Source: Chryseobacterium sp. S0630
GTDB taxonomy: Bacteria; Bacteroidota; Bacteroidia; Flavobacteriales; Weeksellaceae
Assembly: GCF_024158915.1 (NCBI RefSeq)
Contig: NZ_JAMZGF010000001.1
Coordinates: forward strand, 62,001-126,000
DNA length: 64,000 nt
Reading direction: 5' to 3'
The stretch's first letter is position 1, and the number at the start of each line of letters is the position of its first letter. The notes beneath the pieces were generated by a model, which did no database searches, had not been told where the DNA came from, and saw nothing but the letters and a program-made list of their open reading frames with translations. Made by a program: the position numbers and the translations under genes. Below are positions 9,229-17,626 of this stretch, piece after piece.

Positions 9229-9963
9229 ATGTTATTTGATACTCATTTACACTTAGATTTATTTGAAGATCCACAATCACTTATTAAAAATATTGAAAAA
9301 AGACAGATTTATACTATAGCTGTAACGAATCTTCCAAAGGTTTTTTTTCATACAAAAAAATTGTGTGAAGGATATAAATATGTTCGCCCGGCCTTAGGTT
9401 ATCATCCAGAATTAGTTTTTAAATTTAGTGACCAGTTAGAATTATTTCTTAAGTACCTTGATGAAACTAAATATATAGGTGAAATAGGATTAGATAATCA
9501 AAAAAAATCAGTTGATGATTTCACTAAGCAAAAGCAGATTTTTGAAAAAATTATTTTTGCTTGTGCCGAAAAACGTGATAAAATATTAACAATTCATTCA
9601 AGAAAGGCAGAAAAGGAAGTTTTATCAATTTTGGGTAATAGTTTTCCTGGCACTATTATTTTGCACTGGTACTCTGGCTCTTTAAGAGATTTAGAGACAG
9701 CTTTATCTTATGGATTTTATTTTTCAATAAATTCAGCTATGTTGAAGTCTAAAAATGGTTTAAATATTATAAAAAATATACCAGATGACAGATTATTATT
9801 GGAGTCAGATAGCCCTTTTATTGGAGTTGATAAAAGTAGCAAAATTCCTTACAACGCAGAATCTCTTATTCAGGAGTTAAGTGCATTAAAGAAATGTCAT
9901 TCAGAAATATTACAGAGAAAGTTGCATGATAATTTCAGAAATATTTTATCAATTAAGCATTGA
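9229..9963 (+). CDS. qatD: QatD, TatD-like metal-dependent hydrolase of the Qat system
   Basis: The 244-residue protein has the TatD set of metal ligands in order. These are H6 and H8 in DTHLHLD, E in YIGEIGLD near residue 85, H in TIHSRK near 124, H in ILHWYSG near 145, and D in LLESDSPF near 188. TatD enzymes are DNases of the amidohydrolase fold. It starts 8 bases after qatC and closes the qat operon. It should be active in itself, but if the four proteins act together the broken qatC may silence the system. A strong hairpin follows at 10003-10042. Confidence 0.9.
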   Translation: MLFDTHLHLDLFEDPQSLIKNIEKRQIYTIAVTNLPKVFFHTKKLCEGYKYVRPALGYHPELVFKFSDQLELFLKYLDETKYIGEIGLDNQKKSVDDFTKQKQIFEKIIFACAEKRDKILTIHSRKAEKEVLSILGNSFPGTIILHWYSGSLRDLETALSYGFYFSINSAMLKSKNGLNIIKNIPDDRLLLESDSPFIGVDKSSKIPYNAESLIQELSALKKCHSEILQRKLHDNFRNILSIKH

Positions 9964-10002
9964 TTTAGTATTAAATTATGGAATCTGTATTGATACATAG
10001 AT

Positions 10003-10042
10003 AAAATATAAGCCATACAAGAAATTACATGGCTTATATTTT
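10003..10042. terminator. Bidirectional terminator between qatD and gajB
   Basis: A perfect 14-base stem (AAAATATAAGCCAT with its complement) closes a 12-base loop. It carries T runs on both strands and lies between two convergent operons. Confidence 0.8.
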
Positions 10043-10056
10043 TATAAAGAATCAGT

Positions 10057-11856
10057 TTATAAAATATTATATTTAAAATCATATGTTAAAAGATATGGTG
10101 TTGGAGCTTTTCCATGAGGATTACGATAATCTACAGCTCGCTCTCTTTCTGATATGATATGAAGATTTTTTCTTGCTCGTGAGGCTAAAACATATAATAA
10201 CTTCTTTGAGCTTTCAAGTTTGTTTTGGTCACTAAAGTGTGGCACATAATCATCTAATAAAGCAAATCCAATCATGGTGTCATATTCTTCTCCTTTTACA
10301 CCATGGATTGTAGACACTGTAATTCCTTCTTTCTGTTTGAAAACTTTCCTAAAATTATCAATATCTCCAATAAAAGTATGACCCTCTCGAATAAGTTTAT
10401 TTATTCTTTGCTCGGAGCTTTCAAAAAAAGAGATGTAATGTTCTTTCAATAATGAGTAATTATCAAGCTGAATTGCTAATTTATTACATATTTCATCAAA
10501 GAAGAACCTTAGATAAGCCAAGCCATTATTTTCATCTATTTCGATTGAATTACAAATCTTTAACAATAATTTGGGGGTTAAATTTGAAATATCTATCCCC
10601 GCAGCTTCTAAAGTATCTAAAACTTCTTTACTCCATCTCATTCTTCTAACATACAAATGCGGTGAGGGCTCTGTAAGCACAATTCGGGACACTTTAAACC
10701 AAAAATTTTCAATATCTCTTGAAAAAGGTGCCATACCTGGTCCGTCAAAACTTAAGTTTGGTAGTTCAATCATTAAACGTCTAGTAATGCTTGCTATATG
10801 TGCCCATTGTGGGGCAACTATACATATTTCATTTGGAGAGATTTTCTTTTCTTTTATATTGATTAGAATAAGTCTAGAAATTTCTTTAACTAAATCATTA
10901 AGAGAAATATTAAAATTAAAAGTTATAGTACTTGGATAGTCTTTGTGCTCTCCTGAAGCAATTATTGTATTTGGGAAAGTTTTATAGTAATCAAAGTAAT
11001 TAATAACAGATTGAGAAGATCTATAATTATGAGTTAAACCAAGTTCTATTAGCTTAAAACCAAATAGTTCTTCTAGTTCTTTTTGAGGCATTGCATAACC
11101 TCCTAATGACTGATAGATTGACTGATTAGGATCTCCTACAATTAATGTTTTTGAATCGCCATTGTTTGCTTTTAATATTTGAGAAATAATATGATATTGA
11201 ATCTCTTTAGTATCTTGATATTCGTCAATTAATATAAAAGGAAAAAGTTTAGCCAAAATTGAGCATATAATAGGGTTTTGTTTCAGAAGAGAATATGCTA
11301 AAAAGAGTATCTGTTCAAAATCGATTTGATTATTTTGTTGTAAAGTCTTAAAGTACTCGGAATAAATCTTTTTTAAAGATTCGTGTTTATTTCTATTTGA
11401 GCATGTTAAATGATATCCATCCGTTTTGGCTATTATTCCACAGTCCCAATAAGTAATTCTTTCATTTCTGTAGGGCTCACATAATTGTGTTAAAAGGGTT
11501 TCAGAATCATATGAATTAATTACTCTAAAGCCATTTTTTAGCATGTCTAAATGAAGATGGTAAGGATTAATAATCCATTCTAAGCAAAATGAATGGATTG
11601 TTCCAATCCATAATTGAGAAACATCTACGCCTAACATTTCAACTCTTTCTTTAATTTCATCAGCTGCATTGTTAGTATATGTAATTGCAATTACAAAATG
11701 TTTTTTCGTTTTAAGGCGACTTAGTTCATAAGCCATTTTATAAGTTAGTGTTCTTGTTTTTCCACTTCCAGGGCAAGCTATTAGCAAAACACTATTTTTC
11801 TCAAAAATAGCATTTTCTTGGTCTTTGTTTAAACTATTTTCTTCCCAAAAAAACAT
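10057..11856 (-). CDS. gajB: GajB, UvrD-like helicase of the Gabija system
   Basis: The 599-residue protein is a superfamily 1A helicase. It has Walker A ACPGSGKTRT near residues 27-36, motif Ia with ITYTNNAADEIKERV, motif II LIDEYQDT near residue 210, motif III VGDPNQSIY, a motif V region VSTIHGVKGEEYD, and motif VI LASRARKNL close to the C-terminus. It starts one base after the stop of gajA. An OLD nuclease followed directly by a UvrD-like protein is the defining pair of Gabija, in which GajA cuts DNA and GajB is thought to sense termini and help activation. The well-studied Bacillus GajB is about 100 residues shorter, so this is a longer variant. Confidence 0.88.
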   Translation of the reverse strand: MFFWEENSLNKDQENAIFEKNSVLLIACPGSGKTRTLTYKMAYELSRLKTKKHFVIAITYTNNAADEIKERVEMLGVDVSQLWIGTIHSFCLEWIINPYHLHLDMLKNGFRVINSYDSETLLTQLCEPYRNERITYWDCGIIAKTDGYHLTCSNRNKHESLKKIYSEYFKTLQQNNQIDFEQILFLAYSLLKQNPIICSILAKLFPFILIDEYQDTKEIQYHIISQILKANNGDSKTLIVGDPNQSIYQSLGGYAMPQKELEELFGFKLIELGLTHNYRSSQSVINYFDYYKTFPNTIIASGEHKDYPSTITFNFNISLNDLVKEISRLILINIKEKKISPNEICIVAPQWAHIASITRRLMIELPNLSFDGPGMAPFSRDIENFWFKVSRIVLTEPSPHLYVRRMRWSKEVLDTLEAAGIDISNLTPKLLLKICNSIEIDENNGLAYLRFFFDEICNKLAIQLDNYSLLKEHYISFFESSEQRINKLIREGHTFIGDIDNFRKVFKQKEGITVSTIHGVKGEEYDTMIGFALLDDYVPHFSDQNKLESSKKLLYVLASRARKNLHIISERERAVDYRNPHGKAPTPYLLTYDFKYNIL

Positions 11857-11857
11857 A

Positions 11858-14014
11858 TTATTTTAATTTTTTAAAAAAAGCTAATGCTTCATCGTTAGTA
11901 ATATTTTTTAGAGAAGCTATGACTTGGTCTAACGAGCTCTTTCCATCTCTATAATCAATTAAAATTGGTTTTAAAGAGCTAAAATCTAATTTATTATCAT
12001 TTGTGAAATTTTGAGCGATTCTATAGTCAACTATATCAGCGATAAGGTTTGGTGAAAAATCTTCCTTCACAAAAATAATAGCATCTAAAATATATTCCGG
12101 AAGGTAGGTTCTAAAAGAAATATATTTGCCTAGTTTTATTGCAAACCATCCTTTTCCCTCTTGCTTAGCTATAGTTAAAACTCGTCTTCCATAAATAGAA
12201 ACATTTTTGGACTCAAGTTCTTTTTTTGCTAAATCTACTGTCGTTTGGTCTTTATAAGTACTTTTAAGGGTCTGAACAACTTCCCATGAATTTCCAGCCT
12301 TAATAAAATCAACTTCAAAAGTATATGAAGCATAAAATGTTTTAAGCCAAGGGTTGCCTTTTTGGAAAATGTCTAATTTTTCTTTTCTAGCTTTTCCTTT
12401 TTTCTTAGATGCTTCAATTAGGTTTTTATATTTAATTGTTTTTATGTCATCATCTTCATTAACCTTCGTGTCACAAATTGCCTCATCTAAATCAGTCAAA
12501 ATAGCACAATTCCTTTTGATCCTATCCTTATGGAATAACTGTGCAACATTTTCAAAACCTGTGCTTCTAATATTTATTAAGCTTATACCAAGTTCATCGA
12601 GACTAATTCCTAATAATTTTTTAATCATTATTGGGATTAATATTTCCTCGGCATCCCCCTCAATTAATATTACCCCCTTTGCAAATAATAAATTTGTTCT
12701 GACAGCATCTAAATATCTCTGAATCTGATTGATGTTTTCAGGTTTCAAATTATTAGCAGGCTGGTATACTTCAGTATAATTTAGCTTCTTTGCAAGTATA
12801 TTGATGTTTTCCACGTTGCTTACTTCGGATATTTGAGTAGAATGGGTCGAATAAATAATTTGTGTATCACCATAATTCAGTTTATCAAATAATGTTTTTT
12901 GAATATGATTGTGTATGTGAGCCTCAGGTTCTTCAATCATTAAAAAATTAGCATGAGTATCCTGAGATTTTCTATATTGAAATTCAAGTAATTTTAAAGT
13001 TAAAAAAATTAAGTTGGCCCCTCCTAAACTTAATTCATGTATTCCTCCTTCATAATCTTCATAAGGTTCTCCAATATATAGTTTTAAAGACTGTAATAAT
13101 TTGTCCGGATCATTAGGAACACTTGATCTTATAGATAAGGATGAAGGTGAATATGTTTGGCCTACAGCTCCCTGAATAGTTGTTTTTATATCCTTTCTAA
13201 TATTTTGTACATCATCAAGTTCTTCTATTTTATCATTTAATTTTTTAACCAGATCGTTTATAGGTTTATAACTGGCTTCAGTTATTTCGCCACTTTTATT
13301 TTTTAAAAGATTTAGTAGAGGATTGGTTCTATTATTATGGAAATCACTTACAACATCTCGCAAGGCTTGAATAAATGTGAAAGAAATTTCTTTAGACACC
13401 GATAGCTGATGTGGAATTTTAGCACCAAATTTTAAAGCATCTAAATTTGTAGAAGGAAAACTTACATTTTCGAAATCACCTACTAATTCCTTGTAAACAT
13501 TAGGATCATTAAAGTCAGCAGTACTTTTTCCTGTAAATAATGTTTCGTAATTTTCTTCTATAGTTAGTCCTTCAAGTAGATTTTCTAATCCTTTTCTATC
13601 ACCTAACTTTAGCTCTGAGAGCTTTTGTCTAATATCAGCTTTTGGTCGAAAAAAAAGATTGTATGTTGCTTTTTTTACTGATTTATCTTTAATAATACCG
13701 GCTCCATGTATAAATAATGCCTGAATAGCTTCTTCATCATTAATTTCATCAAACTCTATACTTATGATAATCCAATGCCCTTTCCATTTGCCATTATCAA
13801 GAGTTCTATTATCAAGAGTCCTATTGAAATCGCTTTCTGATAATTTATACGCATACTGTAGAGACGAATCTTCTAATAATAGCCGAATAGCCCGAAAGAC
13901 ATTGGTTTTTCCTGAGCCGTTTTCTCCAATGATTGTATTAATGCCTTTATTGAAATAAAAACATGCATTAGAGAAATTTTTATAGTTTATAAGGGATACT
14001 TTTGATATAAACAT
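11858..14014 (-). CDS. gajA: GajA, OLD-family nuclease of the Gabija system
   Basis: The 718-residue protein has an N-terminal ABC-type ATPase with Walker A GENGSGKTN at residues 30-38. The signature-like LSLGGANL lies near residue 340, Walker B MIEEPEAHIHNH near 358 and the switch His in YSTHSTQIS near 390. A TOPRIM nuclease domain follows, with ILIEGDAEEI near 450 and the acidic ILTDLDEA near 507. GajA is a sequence-specific DNA nicking enzyme held off by nucleotides and released when phage depletes them. All main catalytic motifs look intact, so the gene should encode an active enzyme. It is divergent from tnsE, with starts only 58 bases apart, which suggests shared upstream control. Confidence 0.9.
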   Translation of the reverse strand: MFISKVSLINYKNFSNACFYFNKGINTIIGENGSGKTNVFRAIRLLLEDSSLQYAYKLSESDFNRTLDNRTLDNGKWKGHWIIISIEFDEINDEEAIQALFIHGAGIIKDKSVKKATYNLFFRPKADIRQKLSELKLGDRKGLENLLEGLTIEENYETLFTGKSTADFNDPNVYKELVGDFENVSFPSTNLDALKFGAKIPHQLSVSKEISFTFIQALRDVVSDFHNNRTNPLLNLLKNKSGEITEASYKPINDLVKKLNDKIEELDDVQNIRKDIKTTIQGAVGQTYSPSSLSIRSSVPNDPDKLLQSLKLYIGEPYEDYEGGIHELSLGGANLIFLTLKLLEFQYRKSQDTHANFLMIEEPEAHIHNHIQKTLFDKLNYGDTQIIYSTHSTQISEVSNVENINILAKKLNYTEVYQPANNLKPENINQIQRYLDAVRTNLLFAKGVILIEGDAEEILIPIMIKKLLGISLDELGISLINIRSTGFENVAQLFHKDRIKRNCAILTDLDEAICDTKVNEDDDIKTIKYKNLIEASKKKGKARKEKLDIFQKGNPWLKTFYASYTFEVDFIKAGNSWEVVQTLKSTYKDQTTVDLAKKELESKNVSIYGRRVLTIAKQEGKGWFAIKLGKYISFRTYLPEYILDAIIFVKEDFSPNLIADIVDYRIAQNFTNDNKLDFSSLKPILIDYRDGKSSLDQVIASLKNITNDEALAFFKKLK

Positions 14015-14072
14015 TTTATAATTAAATTATTATCTTCAACTTTTGTACATATCACTAAAATATGAATTTAAT

Positions 14073-15764
14073 ATGATTTTAAAAAAAATAAAGAGTTATT
14101 CTAAGGAAGGAGATTTTTGGATGCTTTTTAATTTTGGAAAGATAACTTTTAGAGATGAAATTTTATATAGAGAAGTTAAATTTATAAGAGTGAATTCATC
14201 TGATTTTTATAATTCTCAAGATTGGAATTTGAAGGAAATTATCATAGAAGAAATAGTAGAACAAATTGTCAATAAATTTAAGTTGGCAGATATTTATGAT
14301 TGCAATGGAAAATTTGTATGTGATTTAAATAAGAATCATAAAAAAATAGAAAAAAGAGAAGTTATATTGTCAAACTATAGAAATTTTAGAGTAGGTTCTT
14401 GTGAAGAATTTTTCGAGAACACCCCTTTTGCTAACCAAATTGATAATAAAGCATATTATTCTTTTAGTCATAATACGTTTATTTCTTTAAGTTTAATTAG
14501 TCAATTTTTTTATTATTATTCCACTAAAGTCATTAATATAATCACAGATTTTGAAAAATTTAACAAAGGGTTTATAAGTAGAGATTTATTAGAAAGTAAA
14601 TTCGTCTTTGATAATACTATTGGGATAGGGCAAAATGAAGCAAAGCTTATTGGTAAATATTGGTTTACCGATAGAGATGAAAATAAAACAGGAATGTATT
14701 TATTAAGAAAAGCTGTAAATAGTTTTTATAGTTTATTGTGGAAACAAAAAGAAGACAAAAGGGGACAACTTTCAGGAGAGATTTTCTATAATATACCATT
14801 TAACTTTCCAATTAAAGCAACTGTTATAGGGCAAATGATTGCTAAAAACAAATTTTTCGCCTACAGATTGTTAAATGTTGAACCCAATAAAAAAGATTAC
14901 CCCTTTTATATTAATGATCAAGATATTGAGCCAGTAGCACTTGTAGATACTCGTTCAGCCGAAAATAATCAAGGAAATCCTAATACATATACTGACAATA
15001 TAACAATAGATGGAGAAGAAATATTAGATTTAGTATCCGATTCACCTGCAGTGGTTACAAATCCTAATTTGGAAGTTGAAGAAGTAACAGTTGATAATGA
15101 TGTATTCTTAGTTTCTCCTCATTATAAAAAAACAAAGAAAATACTAAATGATCAAAATTATATAAAGGGAAATACTGTTGTAAATAATGTAGAAGAGCAG
15201 GGAATATTAAGTAATCAGACAACAACGGGAAGCAATGTTCAAGCAATCAATTATATTGCTATTCAAGAAAATTCTTCTGACCTTTTTTTGAAAATTCTTG
15301 AATATCTAAAGCAAAAAGGAGTAAATATCAGCTTTGCGACAATTAATGATTCTACAGATGAAAAGTTTTCATATTACGAACCTGAAAACTCGAAAATACC
15401 TTATATTATAATTGCTATTGCTAGATTAAATAATAGGGAGTTTTTCATTATTGAAACAGGCTTATATAGGAATATTGGTATAGTAGAAAACCTATCAAAT
15501 ATACCAACACAGCAAAAAAATGATAAAAATTTGACTAAACTTATTAGAACCCTTGATCATAAAAATGTAAAATTTAGCTGGAGTTCAATATTTTATGATG
15601 GTACATTGAGCAAGGATTATCAAAGTAAGAAAATAAGATTTGACTCTATAAGAGAAAAAATGCTTTTAGAAGTCATACAACCTGTTAATCATAGATATGG
15701 GCTTACAGAGAGAGATACCATTCAAAAAATTGGAGACACTATATATAAGAAAATTAATAAATAA
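14073..15764 (+). CDS. tnsE: TnsE-like transposition target protein
   Basis: I start at ATG 14073 (563 residues); a TTG at 14043 would add ten. By eye the protein follows Tn7 TnsE along its length. The N-terminus has GDFWMLFNFGKI, and a hydrophobic helix FISLSLISQFFYYY corresponds to the TnsE segment ARSLFLINSYF. A long acidic low-complexity linker lies at about residues 300-400. The C-terminal domain has LEYLKQKGVNISF, REFFIIETGL, VKFSWSSIF and VNHRYGLTERD, the last like VNHPKGLGELQ of Tn7 TnsE. TnsE binds DNA 3' recessed ends and the sliding clamp to send Tn7 into replicating DNA such as conjugating plasmids. The gene converges on tniQ with an 11-base overlap, unlike Tn7, where tnsE follows tnsD on the same strand. 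Confidence 0.72.
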   Translation: MILKKIKSYSKEGDFWMLFNFGKITFRDEILYREVKFIRVNSSDFYNSQDWNLKEIIIEEIVEQIVNKFKLADIYDCNGKFVCDLNKNHKKIEKREVILSNYRNFRVGSCEEFFENTPFANQIDNKAYYSFSHNTFISLSLISQFFYYYSTKVINIITDFEKFNKGFISRDLLESKFVFDNTIGIGQNEAKLIGKYWFTDRDENKTGMYLLRKAVNSFYSLLWKQKEDKRGQLSGEIFYNIPFNFPIKATVIGQMIAKNKFFAYRLLNVEPNKKDYPFYINDQDIEPVALVDTRSAENNQGNPNTYTDNITIDGEEILDLVSDSPAVVTNPNLEVEEVTVDNDVFLVSPHYKKTKKILNDQNYIKGNTVVNNVEEQGILSNQTTTGSNVQAINYIAIQENSSDLFLKILEYLKQKGVNISFATINDSTDEKFSYYEPENSKIPYIIIAIARLNNREFFIIETGLYRNIGIVENLSNIPTQQKNDKNLTKLIRTLDHKNVKFSWSSIFYDGTLSKDYQSKKIRFDSIREKMLLEVIQPVNHRYGLTERDTIQKIGDTIYKKINK

Positions 15765-16743
15765 GATTTTTTTCAAACCAATATGGTATTCCAGACTTTT
15801 CATGGTATATATAAGATTTAGCTATTTTATAGTGGTTAAGTAAATCCAAAAATTTTTGATCTTTAAGTATTTTAAAGATAAGAGGAAAAGTATCAATTCT
15901 TGTTTGAACATCCCAAAAACTAATATTTTGATTGATTATTTCTAAATCGAAGCGATATGTGTTTTTAATAAATTGTTTAAATATTCCTTTATGTGAGTTA
16001 CTTCTAAGCCTATTAGCAATTATTAAAAATACTTTTATAAATAAAAATGAATACGAAGTGAATTCATTGTACCCCATATCAATAGTTGAATTAATATACT
16101 TCTGATATTGTAAATCAGATTTTTTACTTACAACTAAATGTTTTAAGTCAATCAAATTATAATCAAAAAAACAATTGTAGCAAATATTAAATGACTTAAA
16201 CCCATTTGTTGGATATAACCTATTTCCACCTTTATTAATTTTAAAAAAATGTAGAGGGTGATTGCATCCAGGGCATCTATCAATCAAGTATAGTTTACAG
16301 TCCATACATAAAATAGAAGTGCTTAGCCTCCATTGTTTTTGATAGTAATTGTGTTCATTTAAACATTTTACACAAGCTTGGAGGCCATATTTAAACTTAG
16401 ACCTATTAACTATTCCGATTGGAAGAACATTTATTGTTGTTGTCTTAGTACTAATGTTTTCGAAAGCATAACCTTCAAGAGATTTTAAAAAAAGACTATT
16501 AATCTGTGAGATAGACAAGGGAGTATGCTTGTTAATTACTTCTATCAAATTATTTGGCGCTAGAATATCAATGTCTCTTGTAAAGTAACTACTAGATTTC
16601 GGAAAAAAATTCTTAAGAAAAGTTTGCGTTTTAACTTGATGGTTAATGGATAGCCTATTTATCCAAGAGCTAAAAAGTTCATTCTTGTTTGGGGAAATAT
16701 ATAGAGGGAAAATATCTTTATCAAAAGACTTAATATATACCAT
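15754..16743 (-). CDS. tniQ: TniQ/TnsD-family target-selection protein (short)
   Basis: The 329-residue protein begins with the TniQ domain (ELFSSWINRLSINHQ, then FLKNFFP). A zinc-binding region follows at about residues 118-160: CVKC, then CMDC, then CPGC with a following His. It is much shorter than Tn7 TnsD (about 500 residues), lacking most of the C-terminal DNA-recognition part. TniQ/TnsD proteins choose the target and recruit TnsC. As the only TniQ-family protein seen here, it is the natural candidate for directing insertion into yifB. Its start overlaps the end of tnsC by 14 bases, so it is translated with the tns operon. Confidence 0.82.
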   Translation of the reverse strand: MVYIKSFDKDIFPLYISPNKNELFSSWINRLSINHQVKTQTFLKNFFPKSSSYFTRDIDILAPNNLIEVINKHTPLSISQINSLFLKSLEGYAFENISTKTTTINVLPIGIVNRSKFKYGLQACVKCLNEHNYYQKQWRLSTSILCMDCKLYLIDRCPGCNHPLHFFKINKGGNRLYPTNGFKSFNICYNCFFDYNLIDLKHLVVSKKSDLQYQKYINSTIDMGYNEFTSYSFLFIKVFLIIANRLRSNSHKGIFKQFIKNTYRFDLEIINQNISFWDVQTRIDTFPLIFKILKDQKFLDLLNHYKIAKSYIYHEKSGIPYWFEKNLIY

Positions 16744-17626
16744 TGTTAAAAAAAGCTTTTTTTCTATTTTGTGGAGCTATATAATCTATCTCATTGAGTA
16801 TATCTAAAGTTATTTTTTCACTCGTTGTATTAATAGCTAATATTGTTGATAATTCTAATATTTTAGAAATTTCTCCTATTAGCCCGTCACTCATTAGAAG
16901 GATCTTGTTAGACAATTTATCTTCTATAAGATTTGATCTTTTTTTGATAGGGAGTACTTTTTCAAAACTTGCTAAAAGTCTTTTATAGTCGGTGTTATTT
17001 TCCCATCTAACAAGAATGTTAGGTTCAAACCGATTGGATAGTTGTGAGTCGGTTTGTATTGCATTAAAGGCCAGTTTTGTTCCGGAACAAACTAGTGGTA
17101 TATTTAATTCATTAGATAAATATTTTATAACATTTAAAAATAATCTTTGTTTAGAAATCGTACCGGCAAGAACGTGATGTATTTCATCAATAATTAACAC
17201 TTTAACTTCAAGTTCTTTTAAAAGATGAATTACTCGATTTTGTCTATTCTCGATTTTTTCAGATGTTTTCGTTGGTGCTAATACTGAGTTTAAAATTGCA
17301 TTATAGAATCTTTTTTCATCTGGTTCAGGAGGGGACTGAATCATTAATACAGGACATTTTAATTTTGCAGTTTTTTCATCAACATATGATTGATGTGATC
17401 TACAAAATTTTTTTAGTAAAGCTGTTTTTCCATTATTTGACTCTCCAACAAGTAAAAGATTTGGCATTCTATGCCCTTTTGGATATGTTGTTAAATCTAC
17501 CATTTTATCTAAAATGATTTTAGCTTTAGTGTAACCTATCCATTTAAACTCTTTGGTATATAGTATTCTTTCTTCACTAGAAGAGTTAACAATGAAGGTT
17601 TTTAAATTATCTGCTATATGTTCCAT
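16730..17626 (-). CDS. tnsC: TnsC/TniB-family AAA+ transposition regulator
   Basis: The 298-residue AAA+ ATPase has Walker A GESNNGKT at residues 61-68, Walker B VLIIDEIHHV near 145 and a sensor region with IPLVCSGTKLAF. It is close in size to TniB and to the TnsC of CRISPR-linked elements, and shorter than Tn7 TnsC (about 555 residues). TnsC forms ATP-dependent filaments that link target selection to the TnsAB transposase and impose target immunity. Its start overlaps the tnsB end by 13 bases and its end overlaps tniQ, so all are in one polycistron. Confidence 0.88.
   Translation of the reverse strand: MEHIADNLKTFIVNSSSEERILYTKEFKWIGYTKAKIILDKMVDLTTYPKGHRMPNLLLVGESNNGKTALLKKFCRSHQSYVDEKTAKLKCPVLMIQSPPEPDEKRFYNAILNSVLAPTKTSEKIENRQNRVIHLLKELEVKVLIIDEIHHVLAGTISKQRLFLNVIKYLSNELNIPLVCSGTKLAFNAIQTDSQLSNRFEPNILVRWENNTDYKRLLASFEKVLPIKKRSNLIEDKLSNKILLMSDGLIGEISKILELSTILAINTTSEKITLDILNEIDYIAPQNRKKAFFNNGIY

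Noticed and set aside
13764-13958. Open frames antisense to gajA, tnsB, TonB receptor and other genes
   Set aside because: They lie in other frames of well-supported genes and show no family motifs.
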